From assembly GCF_016907385.1 (NCBI RefSeq), contig NZ_JAFBBU010000001.1, positions 2,356,001-2,420,000 of the forward strand: 64,000 nucleotides of DNA. The letters run 5' to 3'. The notes beneath the pieces are model-generated. The model was given only the letters and a program-made list of their open reading frames with translations, searched no databases and was not told the DNA's origin. Positions within the stretch are counted from its first letter, which is position 1. Every line of letters starts with the position of its first letter. A program made the position numbers and the translations under genes. This DNA comes from Subtercola frigoramans. Lineage in GTDB: Bacteria; Actinomycetota; Actinomycetes; Actinomycetales; Microbacteriaceae. Positions 1 through 17,194 of this stretch are shown piece by piece.

Positions 1-660
1 GTTCTCCGCTCCAAAGCGAGCCACGGCTGCGTCGAAGATCGCCTTCTCGGGCTTTCCGCCGACGACGGGCAGGATGCCCACAGCGGTATGAACCGCAGAG
101 ACGAGTGTGCCGTTGCCCGGTGCGATGCCGCCCTCGACAGGAATGGTCCAGTCGGTGTTCGTGGCCACCCACGGAATTCCTCGGTGGAGTGCAAAACTGG
201 CCTGAGCGAGGTCCTTCCAGCCCACATCAGGCGAAAAGCCCTGAATGACGGCCGCGGGCAGGTCATCCGCCTGCCGTGTGACAGTGAACCCCGCTCTCTC
301 GACCTCACTGGTCAACCCGATACCTCCGACAACCAGGATCGTCGATCCGGCGGGCACCAGCCCCGAAAGCAGTCGGACGGCCGCCTGTGGACTCGTCACG
401 ACATCAGCGGCACCAACCGAAAGACCGAAACTGGAGAGGTGTTCAGCGACCTGCGCGTCTGTTCGCGATGCGTTGTTCGTGATGTAGCCCACGCGGACTC
501 CGGAACCCGCAGCGCGGCTCAGAGCACCGACGGCGTGGTCGATTGCACCTTTGCCCTTGTAGACCACTCCGTCGAGGTCGGCGAGCAGAACATCCACACC
601 ATCGATCGGGGCTGCACGCAGCCCTGCGTCATTCCCCTTCTTCGTGAACAGTGCCACCAT
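1..660 (-). CDS. HAD-superfamily phosphatase, NagD-like (3' end outside window)
   Basis: Probable phosphatase of the HAD IIA (NagD/phosphoglycolate phosphatase) group; the substrate cannot be read from sequence. About 220 residues are present and the C-terminus lies beyond base 1. Motif I (LLADLDGVVY, nucleophile and acid-base Asp) is near residue 27, motif II (ITNNASRT) near residue 60, and the motif III lysine region (GGKPEKAIF) is at the cut end. The start overlaps the upstream TPR gene by about 30 nt. The ATG at 658-660 sits only 3 nt from AGGAGG, so the next codon, GTG at 655-657 with 6-nt spacing, may be the true start. A HAD phosphatase next to this TPR gene near tyrS is also found in Mycobacterium (Rv1689-Rv1692, from memory). 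Confidence 0.85.
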   Translation of the reverse strand, partial: MVALFTKKGNDAGLRAAPIDGVDVLLADLDGVVYKGKGAIDHAVGALSRAAGSGVRVGYITNNASRTDAQVAEHLSSFGLSVGAADVVTSPQAAVRLLSGLVPAGSTILVVGGIGLTSEVERAGFTVTRQADDLPAAVIQGFSPDVGWKDLAQASFALHRGIPWVATNTDWTIPVEGGIAPGNGTLVSAVHTAVGILPVVGGKPEKAIFDAAVARFGAEN

Positions 661-1609
661 CCACCTCCTCTTCGAAGACCTCTATCGTGTCGTCGTCACC
701 CTCAGCCGAGTCGAGCGCTTCTTCGGCACGCTCGGCGTAAGCACGCCACTGCGCCGCATCGCTCTCGCGACCGAGGTCGTCGAGAACCTCTGCGTAGGCC
801 CAGAACAGCTCGGGGCTGTAGGAATAGGCGAGATTTCGATCGAGCTGGGGTATCTCGAGCTCAGCGAGTGCTGCCTCAGGCTGGTTCAGGTCGAGTCGCG
901 CACCCGACATGGCAATCGCTACAGCAACCTGGGTTGCCGGCGTCAGAGTGTGACGCTCCACAGACCGGCCCAGTTCCAGTGCACGGTCAGGGCGGCCAAG
1001 TCCGCGTTCGCTGTCGACCATGAGCGCGAGCTGCTCGTTCGACCCCGAGATCCGGCGATAGGTGCGCAGCTCACGGATCGCGAGGGCGTAGTCACCCGTC
1101 GCATAGGCCGTGATGGCGAGGGTTTCCCGAACCATGGCAATGCGCCCTGCGCGGCGCGAAGCCGACGTGGCGTGTTTGTGTGCGAGCTCCGGATCCGACT
1201 CGATGAGCCGTGCGACCATGACCAGGTGCTTCGCCACTCCATCGGCGTTCTCCTTCGACAGCGTCTTCAGCTCGTTGAAGGCGATGCGATCGAGTTCCTT
1301 GACAGAGACGTCTTCGGGAATCTCCGGGTCGTCGTGATGCGGGCGAACAGCTCGCAGCTCCCTGGCTCTGAGCTCTTCGGGGGTGAGTTCTTCTTCGCGT
1401 CGGCCACCACGCTGCGCGTGCTGTTTATCGCGCGAACCGGGGGCCGCACTGCGTGCGGGCTTACCGTCACTCGTCCACAGGCGCCGTTCACCGGATGCCT
1501 GAGGCGGTTTGGCACTGCGGGGTCTCGCTGAGCCCGCCCTGCCGCCGTCTGATCGCGCACCGTCTTCACGTCGCCCTGGGCGCTTCTCCCTGTCTGGTGA
1601 ATCGCTCAT
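629..1609 (-). CDS. TPR-repeat protein, conserved actinobacterial, function unknown
   Basis: A 326-residue soluble protein. The first ~95 residues are charged and disordered (Arg, Gly, Ser, Asp rich). The rest is helical with TPR-like repeats (for example around AYATGDYALAIRELRTYRR and the later ALAELEIPQLDRNL segment) and ends in an acidic tail. No catalytic motif is visible. The start ATG follows AAGGAGTGTC, a good Shine-Dalgarno. It is translationally linked to the overlapping HAD phosphatase. TPR regions normally mediate protein contacts; a scaffold role is inference. Related genes near tyrS in other actinobacteria support it as a real conserved gene. Confidence 0.8.
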   Translation of the reverse strand: MSDSPDREKRPGRREDGARSDGGRAGSARPRSAKPPQASGERRLWTSDGKPARSAAPGSRDKQHAQRGGRREEELTPEELRARELRAVRPHHDDPEIPEDVSVKELDRIAFNELKTLSKENADGVAKHLVMVARLIESDPELAHKHATSASRRAGRIAMVRETLAITAYATGDYALAIRELRTYRRISGSNEQLALMVDSERGLGRPDRALELGRSVERHTLTPATQVAVAIAMSGARLDLNQPEAALAELEIPQLDRNLAYSYSPELFWAYAEVLDDLGRESDAAQWRAYAERAEEALDSAEGDDDTIEVFEEEVDGGTVHEEGE

Positions 1610-1711
1610 GACACTCCTTGTTTGTTCGTACGCGCGCTGTGTAGGTATGGGTTCCAGTGTAAACGCCTCGGTGTGCTCACGAGGATATGCACGATTGTGG
1701 TCTTAACGGCA

Positions 1712-1739
1712 AGAGGCCCACCTGGTGGGGTGGGCCTCT
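1712..1739 (-). terminator. rrn operon terminator hairpin
   Basis: Perfect 11-bp inverted repeat (arms 1712-1722 and 1729-1739, AGAGGCCCACC type) with a 6-nt loop, about 18 bp past the 5S 3' end. The U-tract on the minus strand is weak. It is placed to end the rrn transcript before the TPR gene, which has its own Shine-Dalgarno. Confidence 0.75.
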
Positions 1740-1756
1740 GTCGTGTTTCTAGAGTG

Positions 1757-1874
1757 AGTCCGGCGGTGTCCTACTCTCCCACAAGGTCTCCCTTGCAGTA
1801 CCATCGGCGCTGCGAGTCTTAGCTTCCGGGTTCGGAATGTTGCCGGGCGTTTCCCTCGCGCTATGGCCGCCGAA
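1757..1874 (-). rRNA. rrf: 5S ribosomal RNA
   Basis: About 118 nt read from the minus strand, beginning near TTTCGGCGGCCATAGCG and ending near AGTAGGACACCGCCGGACTC. It contains the conserved CCGAAC and GGGAGAGTAGG elements of bacterial 5S and has complementary ends. It is the last gene of the operon. Ends are estimated to within a few bases. Confidence 0.93.
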
Positions 1875-2070
1875 ACATTAGGGACATCCTGATGGGGTGT
1901 CTAAAATGTTCGGAAGTGTTTAGCTTCGTTCATGTTTAGTTGTGCCAAACCGTTAGCGGGTTTGGTTGTGACCCGACCGTATGTCGGGAACCACAGAGTG
2001 GACGCGAGTGTTTTTGTTGCGCAAAGATTTTCAGCCACACCGGGCCCTTGCGGGGGTGTGGTGGTGGTGT

Positions 2071-5184
<3,114 letters not shown>

Positions 5185-5210
5185 AACAAACAAAATTACA
5201 CAACAAAGAC

Positions 5211-5248
5211 CAATGTTTATCCCGAACCCGAAAGTCCGGGGAACATTG
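5211..5248 (-). other. rRNA processing stem in the 16S-23S spacer
   Basis: Inverted repeat CAATGTT (5211-5217) / AACATTG (5242-5248) with further G/C pairing inside, just upstream of 23S. Such stems near the 23S 5' end are often RNase III processing sites; the assignment is inference. The whole spacer (5185-5684, 500 bp) contains no tRNA gene, as is usual in Actinobacteria. Confidence 0.45.
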
Positions 5249-5321
5249 ATTATCAGACAGTGCCCGCAACAATCACCGCACAACCCAAAGGCCATCCGGT
5301 TCATTTACGTGACACATCTGA

Positions 5322-5353
5322 AGATGCTCGCGTCCACTGTGTAGTTCTCAAAA
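5322..5353 (-). promoter_or_regulatory. boxA-like antitermination motif in the ITS
   Basis: The minus strand reads TTTTGAGAACTACACAGTGG, matching the TTTGAGAACTCAACAG-type motif found in actinobacterial rrn leaders and spacers and thought to load Nus antitermination factors. A related copy lies in the 16S leader of this operon (7389-7413). Confidence 0.6.
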
Positions 5354-5680
5354 TACGGGCGGTACCCCAAACAACCACCAGCACAAAGCCAGGGCCGAAA
5401 TAAGGTCCAAACAAGTTACAGCCAACCCTCCCACCCCCCACACACCCAAAAGGCCTGTGAACGACGAAAAAGCTGCCCGGTCCCTCAGGACCCAACAGCG
5501 TGCACAACACGGTTACGATAACCAGCCCTGTTCCAAACCCCCGAAAGGGTCGTACTAACAACCAACCACGCACTACGTGAATGTCAAATGTTCCACCCAT
5601 GAGCGCCACCAACAGATAACTTCCGTTGAAATGACTGTCACCGTTTATGTCCCTGTATACAGAGGACCGATGAACGTGCT

Positions 5681-7213
<1,533 letters not shown>

Positions 7214-7388
7214 GCTTACGCGCCAACCAACAAACGGGAATCGAATGCTGACTGACAAGTTCGATACTGACAGAACAAATCATTACTGACTTGCTTGTCC
7301 GCGACCACCCCGAAAGGCAATCGCTAATTTCATTTCCCAAAGGAACCCGGACACCCAAAAGGTGCCACGGGGAATTGGCATTTGACAA

Positions 7389-7413
7389 TGTGCACGCTGT
7401 TGAGTTCTCAAAG
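7389..7413 (-). promoter_or_regulatory. boxA-like antitermination motif in the rrn leader
   Basis: The minus strand reads CTTTGAGAACTCAACAGCGTG, the typical actinobacterial rrn leader antitermination element, about 180 nt upstream of 16S. Its likeness to the spacer copy supports the call. Confidence 0.65.
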
Positions 7414-7656
7414 ATCGGACGCTCTGAACCGGCTACTTCATCGTTACGACGAAGACCTGAACAGGCAACTTCACTACTATATATCTACATCCGACGAGCT
7501 GTGCCCAAACTCTCGAAGTTCTTTCGAACAAGAGGTTTTCACTGCTGTGGATGGCCCCGCTTGAGGCCGGTAAGCTCTTCCGCTTTCCGAACCTTTGGGG
7601 TGACAAGAGGAAACATTACGGGCATGTTTCGTGTCTGGCAAGTTGGGCTCTACGCC

Positions 7657-7683
7657 CGGGCGTGTCGCTTTGCGACAGGCCCG
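7657..7683 (-). terminator. tyrS 3' hairpin
   Basis: Stem CGGGC-x-TGTCGC / GCGACA-x-GCCCG with one mismatch and a 3-nt loop, 23 bp after the tyrS stop. There is no U-tract, as is common in high-GC Gram-positives. It likely separates tyrS from rrn transcription. Confidence 0.5.
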
Positions 7684-7706
7684 GAAACCCGGGGAACCCG
7701 CAGCGG

Positions 7707-9011
7707 TCAGGCCACGAAGACGCCGGCGAAGGTCTTCTTGCCGCGACGCAGAACGATGACGCCCCGATGCGCGAGAGCACCGGAAAGCTCGCCCGGTGAA
7801 GTGACCTTCACGTTGTTCGCGTACACACCACCCTGGTCCACCGCTCGACGCGCGTCGCTCAGCGATGCGCACAGCGAACTCTGCACCAGCAATTCCGTCA
7901 CAGCAACGTCGGCCGCAGCCTCGATGGTCGTGACCTCTTCCAGGGCCTGGCGCAGCACCACTTCAGGAAGATCAGAGAGTTCACCCTGGCCGAAGAGGGC
8001 GGCTGAGGCTGCGATGGCAGCATCCGTCGCATCTGTGCCGTGCACCAGAGAGGTGACCTCAGAGGCGAGCGTTCGCTGGGCCTCCCGCCGGAACGGTTCG
8101 GATTCTGTTGCTGCAGCGAGGCGTTCAAGTTCGGCGCGGCTCAGGAAGGTGAAGATCTTGAGTCGTTCGACGACGTCGGCGTCGTCGGTGTTGAGCCAGA
8201 ACTGGTAGAAGGCGTACGGGCTGGTGAGCCGATCATCCAGCCAGATCGCATTGCCCTCACTCTTACCGAACTTCGTACCATCGGAATTCGTGATGAGCGG
8301 GGTGCCGATCGCATGCACACTCGCCTGCTCCGCCTTGCGGATGAGATCGGTGCCGCTGGTGAGGTTGCCCCACTGGTCGCTCCCCCCGGTCTGCAGCACA
8401 CATCCGTAGGTTCTGAACAGTTCGAGGTAGTCGAGCCCCTGCAGGATCTGGTAGCTGAACTCGGTGTAGCTGATGCCAGCGTCAGAGTTGAGCCTCGCGC
8501 TGACGGCGTCCTTCTTGAGCATGGTGCCGACGCGGAAGTACTTACCGATATCGCGGAGAAAGTCGATGGCGCTGAGCGGTGCTGTCCAGTCGAGGTTGTT
8601 GACGAGTCGCGCGGCGCTTGCATCGTCGAAGCTCAGAAACCGCGAGATCTGAGTCTGGAGGTAGCCCACCCACTCGGCCACCGTGTCTCTGGCCGTCAAC
8701 GTTCTCTCGGCCGTAGGACGAGGGTCACCGATGAGGCCCGTCGACCCGCCGACGAGTGCCAGCGGTCTGTGCCCGGCGAGTTGCAGCCGGCGCATCACCA
8801 ACAGCTGCACGAGATTGCCGAGGTGAAGACTCGGGGCGGTCGGATCGAAACCGCAGTAGAACGTGATCGGGTCACCGGCGAGAAGGGCACCGAGCTCAGC
8901 CTCATCGGTCGACACATGCACCAGGCCACGCCACTTCAGCTCCTCCCAGACAGAATCGAACGACGGATCGTTCTCTTGGGAAGACAGGGTCACTGAGGCA
9001 GGCACAGACAC
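7707..9011 (-). CDS. tyrS: tyrosyl-tRNA synthetase
   Basis: Charges tRNA-Tyr with tyrosine. The 434 residues are the usual TyrRS length. Class I signatures are present: HLGN (HIGH equivalent) at 63-66 and KFGKS (KMSKS equivalent) at 247-251, with the tyrosine-pocket segment GLDYLELFRTYGC between them. An S4 RNA-binding domain forms the last ~80 residues. The start is GTG at 9009-9011. There is no Shine-Dalgarno, but GATACT (9021-9026) lies 9 nt upstream, so the mRNA may be leaderless. The rrn operon follows in the same orientation. Confidence 0.96.
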   Translation of the reverse strand: MSVPASVTLSSQENDPSFDSVWEELKWRGLVHVSTDEAELGALLAGDPITFYCGFDPTAPSLHLGNLVQLLVMRRLQLAGHRPLALVGGSTGLIGDPRPTAERTLTARDTVAEWVGYLQTQISRFLSFDDASAARLVNNLDWTAPLSAIDFLRDIGKYFRVGTMLKKDAVSARLNSDAGISYTEFSYQILQGLDYLELFRTYGCVLQTGGSDQWGNLTSGTDLIRKAEQASVHAIGTPLITNSDGTKFGKSEGNAIWLDDRLTSPYAFYQFWLNTDDADVVERLKIFTFLSRAELERLAAATESEPFRREAQRTLASEVTSLVHGTDATDAAIAASAALFGQGELSDLPEVVLRQALEEVTTIEAAADVAVTELLVQSSLCASLSDARRAVDQGGVYANNVKVTSPGELSGALAHRGVIVLRRGKKTFAGVFVA

Positions 9012-9024
9012 GATGTTCAGAGTA

Positions 9025-9729
9025 TCAGCGCGCCGAACCCTGCGAGCCTTCGGTGCCGGGCGGCCAAGCGATACGAGGCGAGGTCACATCGGCGAGCGGG
9101 ACCGCCGGGTGTCGCCGGTAGGGCGAGACTGTCCGCTCCCCCACGAGGAAGAACCGCCACGGGTAGGTGCTCGTGCCGCCGGGCCCGCTGACGCCGGTGC
9201 GTGAACTGGTGACGTACGGCAATGGATGCCCGGGCATCCGCAGCTCGTATGGCGCCTGGTCAAGCCGCACTCCCCCGTCGCTCAACGGAATGCCGAGCGC
9301 CTTGGTGAGCCTGGCCGGGCCGCGCGCCAGGTCTCTGACTGCAACCGCGGCGCCGCGGCGAGCCCGGGCGAGCATCTCGCCGTCGACGATTTCGCCTGCC
9401 CGCAGCAACACGGCGCTTGCAGTGCCGACCGGGGAACAGACGATGTTCGCGCAGGTGTGCATTCCATAGGTGAAATACGTGTAGAGGTGGAAGGGTTGGC
9501 CGAACATCACAGAGTTCGAGCGCGTCTGGCCCCGGAACGAATGCGAACCAGGATCCTCGCCGACACCGAGGTACGCCTCGACTTCGGTGATGCGCAACGC
9601 GACGACACCCTCCGGCGACGATCGGCTGAGAACCGCGCCCAGAAGGAGTGGGGCGACCACGACGGCCGATTGCTCAAAGAATGCGACGTCTGCGGGCTCG
9701 CCTGGCAGCTCGATCGGGATTTCCGTCAT
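9025..9729 (-). CDS. DNA-3-methyladenine glycosylase (AAG/MPG family)
   Basis: Removes alkylated purines from DNA in base excision repair. The 234 residues are typical. The family core ITEVEAYLG...DPGSHSFRGQTRSNSVMFG is at about 45-80 and contains the Glu that activates water (TEVEAY). YTYFTYGMHTCANIV follows, and the C-terminus has the conserved GPARLTKALGI and RVG-equivalent segments. It lies 13 nt before tyrS and 34 nt after a small membrane-protein gene, in a possible argGH-linked transcript. Confidence 0.93.
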   Translation of the reverse strand: MTEIPIELPGEPADVAFFEQSAVVVAPLLLGAVLSRSSPEGVVALRITEVEAYLGVGEDPGSHSFRGQTRSNSVMFGQPFHLYTYFTYGMHTCANIVCSPVGTASAVLLRAGEIVDGEMLARARRGAAVAVRDLARGPARLTKALGIPLSDGGVRLDQAPYELRMPGHPLPYVTSSRTGVSGPGGTSTYPWRFFLVGERTVSPYRRHPAVPLADVTSPRIAWPPGTEGSQGSAR

Positions 9730-9763
9730 CGTGCCTCAGCCTTCGGTGCCCAGGCCAGCGTTC

Positions 9764-12703
<2,940 letters not shown>

Positions 12704-12784
12704 TTTTTCTCCTTGAGGTTTGCAGCGCTTGTAGTTTACTGTGGGCCAGCGCTCGGCCCCGTGCCACGGTCGGACCAGCTCGCC

Positions 12785-12809
12785 TCAGCGCGCCGGCTCG
12801 GCGCGCTGA
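12785..12809 (-). terminator. argF-argG intergenic hairpin
   Basis: Perfect 10-bp stem (TCAGCGCGCC / GGCGCGCTGA) with a 5-nt GGCTC loop, 33 nt after the argF stop and before the argG promoter region. There is no U-tract. It is either the terminator of argCJBDF or an attenuation structure. Confidence 0.55.
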
Positions 12810-12841
12810 ACTGCTGGCGCAGGTACCGCGAAAGTCCTGGG

Positions 12842-13777
12842 CTAGGCAGCCACGGTCTGCTGGCGGAGCAGCCAGACCAGCAGTGCCTTCTGGGCGTGCA
12901 GTCGGTTCTCGGCCTCGTCCCAGATCACGCTCTGCGGGCCGTCGATGACCCCGGCGCTCACCTCGTAGCCTCGATCGGCCGGGAGGCAATGCAGGAAGAG
13001 CGCGTCCGGTTTTGCGCCGGCCATGAGGTCAGCGTCCACCTGGTAACCGCCGAAGACCTTCACCCTGGCAGCCTTCTCGTCTTCTTTGCCCATCGAGACC
13101 CATGTGTCGGTGACAACGATGTCTGCCCCCGCAACCGCTTCTGCCGGGTCGGTGAGAACGGTGGCCGACCCTCCGGTGGTTGCCGCAATCGTGCGCGCAT
13201 CGGCCACGACGGCCGGGTCGGGCGAGTACGCCGCGGGCGACCCGACGCGAACGTGCATACCTGCCGTTGCGCAGGCGAGGAGATAGGACTGGGCCATGTT
13301 GCTGGCGCCGTCACCGAGGAAGGCCACGGTGAGGCCGGCGAGTTCACCCCGGTGCTCACGAATGGTGAGAAGATCGGCGAGGAGCTGGCACGGGTGGAAC
13401 TCGTCAGAAAGCGCATTCACGACGGGAACCGTGGTGTTGAGGGCCATCTCTTCGAGGCCAGTCTGGGCATAGGTGCGCCACACGATGGCGGCAACCTGAC
13501 GTTCGAGAACTCGAGCCGTGTCTGATGCAGTCTCTTTGCCGCTCAGCTGGCTGTTCGCCGTGCTGATGATGAGCGGGCTCCCTCCCAGGTCGGCGATACC
13601 GACGGCGAATGAGACCCTGGTGCGTGTCGACGACTTGTCGAAGATGACCGCAACCGTCTGCGGGCCCGCCAGGGGTTTCGACGCAAAGCGGTCTCGCTTC
13701 AGCTCTGCAGCCAGATCGAGGATCTCCGCCTGCTCGGCAGGAGTCAGGTCGTCGTCGCGAAGAAAGTGGCGGGTCAT
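12842..13777 (-). CDS. argF: ornithine carbamoyltransferase
   Basis: Makes citrulline from ornithine and carbamoyl phosphate. It has 311 residues. The carbamoyl-phosphate motif SSTRTR is at 49-54, HPCQ at 128-131 and the C-terminal HCLPADRG ornithine-loop motif is near 265. The ATG overlaps the argD stop by 4 nt (ATGA), indicating coupled translation. It is the last gene of the argCJBDF run. Confidence 0.96.
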   Translation of the reverse strand: MTRHFLRDDDLTPAEQAEILDLAAELKRDRFASKPLAGPQTVAVIFDKSSTRTRVSFAVGIADLGGSPLIISTANSQLSGKETASDTARVLERQVAAIVWRTYAQTGLEEMALNTTVPVVNALSDEFHPCQLLADLLTIREHRGELAGLTVAFLGDGASNMAQSYLLACATAGMHVRVGSPAAYSPDPAVVADARTIAATTGGSATVLTDPAEAVAGADIVVTDTWVSMGKEDEKAARVKVFGGYQVDADLMAGAKPDALFLHCLPADRGYEVSAGVIDGPQSVIWDEAENRLHAQKALLVWLLRQQTVAA

Positions 13778-15033
13778 CGGAGTTGGCCTTCTGGTTCGGG
13801 GAGTGCTCCGAGTGCGCGAAGCGCCGCACTGAAGCGAGTGATGAATGCATCGACTTCGAGGTCACGGATGATCAGCGGAGGCGCCATGCGGATGCTCGAC
13901 TCGTTCGCTGCGTTGATGATGAGCCCAGCATCCATCGCAGCGGCGGAAAGCTGCAGGGCAACAGGTTCCGTGAGGCCGAGCCCGATCAGGAGCCCGTGAC
14001 CGCGAATGTCACCGATGAGTGGGGAGTTCAGCTCGGCAATACGCGAGCGGAGCTGGATGCCCCGGCGCTCGGCATTGCCCACGAGATCTTTGTCTTCGAT
14101 CTCCTCGAGCACAGCGTTCGCTGCAGCTGTCGCGAGAGGGTTGCCGCCGAAGGTGCTGCCGTGCATGCCTCGCTGGAAGAGCTCTGATGCCCACCCGAAA
14201 GTCACCAGCGAGCCGATCGGCACACCGCCAGCCATTCCCTTGGCGATCGTCACCGCGTCGGGCTTGATGCCTGCGAGCTCGTAGGCGAACCATCGGCCCG
14301 TTCGGCCGATACCCGTCTGGATCTCGTCGAGAATGAGGAGAACCCCGTGTTTCTCGGTGAGTTCCCGAGCGCGTGCAAGGTAGCCCTCTGGCAGGTCGAT
14401 GACTCCGGCCTCGCCCTTGATCGGCTCGACGAAGAATGCAGCGACCGAGTCGTCAATTGTCGCTTCGAGGGCTTCCATCGTCGAGTCGATGTGCACGACA
14501 CCTCCGGGGAGCGGGAGGAAGGGCTGCTGCATCTCCGGCTTGCCGGTGAGGGCGAGAGCGCCCATCGTGCGACCGTGGAACGAGTTCTTGAGTGCGACGA
14601 TCGTCTTTCGCGCGGGTGTGGAATTCAGTCGCGCCAGCTTGAACGCGGCCTCGTTCGCTTCAGCGCCGGAGTTGCAGAAATAGGCGCGGCCCTCGGCGCC
14701 CGCGCCGGTGATGCGCTTGAGGCGTTCAGCGAGCTGGAGCTGGGGGCGTGTTGAGAAGTAGTTGGACACGTGGGCGAGAGTATTGATCTGGCGTGTGACG
14801 GCCTCAACCAGAACGGGGTGCGCGTGGCCCAGCGAATTCACGGCGATGCCGGCGAGAAAGTCGAGGTACTCCTTCTCGTTCTCATCCCAGACGAACGCCC
14901 CGCGCCCGTGGGTGAGCAGCGCAAGAGGCCGGCCCATCGTTCGCATCATCGACTCGTCGAAGGTGTCGACCCATGCCCCTGGGGTGAAGCCCGGGGCCGC
15001 ATGGCTGACGGTCACATTGACGTCGGTGGTCAC
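13774..15033 (-). CDS. argD: acetylornithine aminotransferase
   Basis: PLP-dependent transamination of N-acetylglutamate semialdehyde. It has 419 residues of class III aminotransferase. Visible are [18 protein letters not shown] (PLP phosphate region), [13 protein letters not shown] with the PLP-N1 Asp, and the Schiff-base Lys in [13 protein letters not shown]. The GTG start overlaps the argB stop (GTGA). The enzyme could also act as the succinyl-DAP aminotransferase in lysine synthesis; this is a family property, not shown here. Confidence 0.94.
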   Translation of the reverse strand: MTTDVNVTVSHAAPGFTPGAWVDTFDESMMRTMGRPLALLTHGRGAFVWDENEKEYLDFLAGIAVNSLGHAHPVLVEAVTRQINTLAHVSNYFSTRPQLQLAERLKRITGAGAEGRAYFCNSGAEANEAAFKLARLNSTPARKTIVALKNSFHGRTMGALALTGKPEMQQPFLPLPGGVVHIDSTMEALEATIDDSVAAFFVEPIKGEAGVIDLPEGYLARARELTEKHGVLLILDEIQTGIGRTGRWFAYELAGIKPDAVTIAKGMAGGVPIGSLVTFGWASELFQRGMHGSTFGGNPLATAAANAVLEEIEDKDLVGNAERRGIQLRSRIAELNSPLIGDIRGHGLLIGLGLTEPVALQLSAAAMDAGLIINAANESSIRMAPPLIIRDLEVDAFITRFSAALRALGALPEPEGQLR

Positions 15034-16037
15034 GAGAGTTGCCTTTCGGTTTGTGCTGTTGCTTCGGTCGCTGCTGTCGTCTCGTTGGGTGTTGCCGCCG
15101 GCTCAGGCACCACTGCGGCATGCAGCACGACCTCTGTTCCGCTTCCGCTCTGGGTGAAGACTTCGAGCAGGATCGAGTGGGGTGTGCGCCCGTCGATGAT
15201 GGCAGCTTTGGGTACACCGCCGTCGACCGCTTCGAGGCAGGCGCCCATCTTCGGAATCATGCCGGATTCGAGCGAGGGAAGGAGCGAGCGGAGTTGCTCG
15301 ACCTCGATGACCGACACCAGCGAATCGCGGTTCGGCCAGTCGGAGTACAGACCGGCGACATCGGTGAGAATGACGAGCTTCTCGGCCCCCAGTGCCACGG
15401 CGAGCGCTGCGGCCGCGGCGTCGGCATTGATGTTGAGAACCTGGCCCGGCTCGTCGCGGTCGGGAGCGATCGAGGAGATGACCGGGATCCGCCCGGCTGC
15501 CAGATGTTCTAAGACGGTCTCAGGGTTCACCCCCACCACATCGCCCACGAGACCGAGGTCGACCACTTCCCCATCGATTTCGACGAGGCGTTTCCGGCCC
15601 TCGAACAGACCGGCATCTTCGCCGGAGAGGGCGGTGGCGAGAGGTCCGTGCTCGTTGATGTGGCTCACGATGTCCCTGCTGATCTGCCCAGTGAGAACCA
15701 TGCGGACGACATCCATCGCTTCGGGGCTTGTGACCCGGTAGCCACCACGGAATTCGCTCTCGATGCCGAGCCTGTCGAGCATCCGTGAGATCTGTGGGCC
15801 ACCTCCGTGAACGACGACAGGTTTGATTCCGGCATACCGCAGGTAGACGATGTCTTCTGCGAAGGTACGCTGCAGCTCGGGGTCGACCATGGCGTTCCCG
15901 CCGAACTTGATCACCATGATCTTGTCGTGGAAAGCCTTGAGCCAGGGTAGCGACTCGATGAGGGTCGCGGCCTTCACCCCCGCGAGGCCCTGCGCGATGT
16001 CGCCAAGCAGGAGTTCTGGTTCGTTCACGTCGACCAT
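15030..16037 (-). CDS. argB: acetylglutamate kinase
   Basis: Phosphorylates N-acetylglutamate; usually the arginine-feedback step. The 335 residues exceed the common ~300. The extra length is an Ala/Thr/Glu/Pro-rich C-terminal tail of about 30 residues after the catalytic core. Core motifs are [10 protein letters not shown] (ATP-binding Lys, near 42), VVHGGGPQI (near 74) and VISSIAPD...[12 protein letters not shown]. An N-terminal helix before residue 35, typical of the arginine-sensitive hexameric type, is present. The ATG overlaps the argJ stop by 1 nt. Confidence 0.94.
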   Translation of the reverse strand: MVDVNEPELLLGDIAQGLAGVKAATLIESLPWLKAFHDKIMVIKFGGNAMVDPELQRTFAEDIVYLRYAGIKPVVVHGGGPQISRMLDRLGIESEFRGGYRVTSPEAMDVVRMVLTGQISRDIVSHINEHGPLATALSGEDAGLFEGRKRLVEIDGEVVDLGLVGDVVGVNPETVLEHLAAGRIPVISSIAPDRDEPGQVLNINADAAAAALAVALGAEKLVILTDVAGLYSDWPNRDSLVSVIEVEQLRSLLPSLESGMIPKMGACLEAVDGGVPKAAIIDGRTPHSILLEVFTQSGSGTEVVLHAAVVPEPAATPNETTAATEATAQTERQLS

Positions 16038-17194
16038 CAGCTGGCGTACGCGCTGTTCTCGTGAACGTACTCGTGGGTCAGGTCGTTCGTCCAGATGGTG
16101 GCAGTGGCGTCGCCGAAGTGGAGGTCGATGATCACTGAAACGGCGCGCGGAGTCAGGTCGATCAGATCCCGGCTCTCGAAGGGTTCACCGGCCTTGCAGA
16201 TCTTGACATCGTTGATCGTGACGTCGATGTCGTAGGGGTCGAAGGATGCATCGGTGGTTCCCACAGCGGCCAGAACCCTGCCCCAGTTAGGGTCGTTGCC
16301 GAAGATGGCGGCCTTGAAGAGATTGCTGCGGGAGACGGCGCGGGCTACTGCCACACCGTCGTCTTCGCTCTCGGCGTTCACGACCGTGATGGTGATGTCG
16401 TGGCTCGCGCCCTCGGCATCTGCCTGCAGCTGGAGCGAGAGGTCCTGGCACAGGGCTGTCAAGGCCGCGCTGAATTCAGCGGGCTCCGGGGTGATTCCGG
16501 ATGCCCCGCTCGCCATCAGCGTGACAGTGTCATTGGTCGACATGCAGCCGTCGGAGTCGAGTCTGTCGAAGGTCACCCTCGTGGCTTCGCGAAGCGCCGC
16601 GTCGAGCCCGGTCGACGGGATGTCTGCGTCGGTCGTGATGACGACGAGCATCGTCGCAAGCCCCGGTGCGAGCATTCCTGCCCCTTTGGCCATGCCACCG
16701 ATCGACCAGCCGTCGCCCACGATGACGGACTGCTTCGCCTTCGTGTCGGTCGTCATGATCGCCAGTGCGGCGTCTGTGCCGCCATCGGCAGACAACGCTG
16801 CCACGACTTCGGGCACTCCCCCGACCACCTTGTCGCGAAAAGCCTGGTCTCCCGTACCAATGAGGCCGGTTGAACAGACGACGACGTCTCCTGCCGAGAC
16901 ACCGAGGCTCTCGGCGACGGCCTCTGCGGTGAGATGCGTCGTCTGGAATCCGAAGGAGCCGGTGTAGCAGTTGGCTCCACCGGAATTCAGGATGACCGCC
17001 GAGACAGCCCCGTCGAGCAGGGCTTTCTCAGACCAGAGCACGGGGTTGGCCTTGCAGCGGTTGGAGGTGAAGACGGCTGCAGCCGAGGAACGCGGCCCCC
17101 TGTTCACCACGAGGGCCAGGTCACGAGCCCCCGTGGACTTCAACCCGCGAATGATGCCCGCTGCTTCGAACCCTGCCGGTGTGGTGACACTCAC
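16037..17194 (-). CDS. argJ: glutamate N-acetyltransferase / ornithine acetyltransferase
   Basis: Recycles the acetyl group from acetylornithine to glutamate. It has 385 residues and is self-processed into two chains. The cleavage site is visible as [12 protein letters not shown], with nucleophile Thr181 preceded by KGAGM. Its presence means a cyclic acetyl pathway. Whether it is bifunctional (also using acetyl-CoA) is not clear from sequence. The GTG start overlaps the argC stop (GTGA). Confidence 0.95.
   Translation of the reverse strand: MSVTTPAGFEAAGIIRGLKSTGARDLALVVNRGPRSSAAAVFTSNRCKANPVLWSEKALLDGAVSAVILNSGGANCYTGSFGFQTTHLTAEAVAESLGVSAGDVVVCSTGLIGTGDQAFRDKVVGGVPEVVAALSADGGTDAALAIMTTDTKAKQSVIVGDGWSIGGMAKGAGMLAPGLATMLVVITTDADIPSTGLDAALREATRVTFDRLDSDGCMSTNDTVTLMASGASGITPEPAEFSAALTALCQDLSLQLQADAEGASHDITITVVNAESEDDGVAVARAVSRSNLFKAAIFGNDPNWGRVLAAVGTTDASFDPYDIDVTINDVKICKAGEPFESRDLIDLTPRAVSVIIDLHFGDATATIWTNDLTHEYVHENSAYAS

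Larger units (their letters stand above)
7214..7706 (-). promoter_or_regulatory. rrn leader and promoter region
   Basis: A 493-bp stretch between tyrS and 16S without a credible gene. It holds the tyrS 3' hairpin (7657-7683), an AT-rich -10-like patch (TAGATATATAGT on the minus strand, 7476-7487) with a possible TTTGGG -35 about 16 bp upstream, and the boxA-like motif. The promoter assignment is tentative, and other promoters may exist. Confidence 0.45.
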
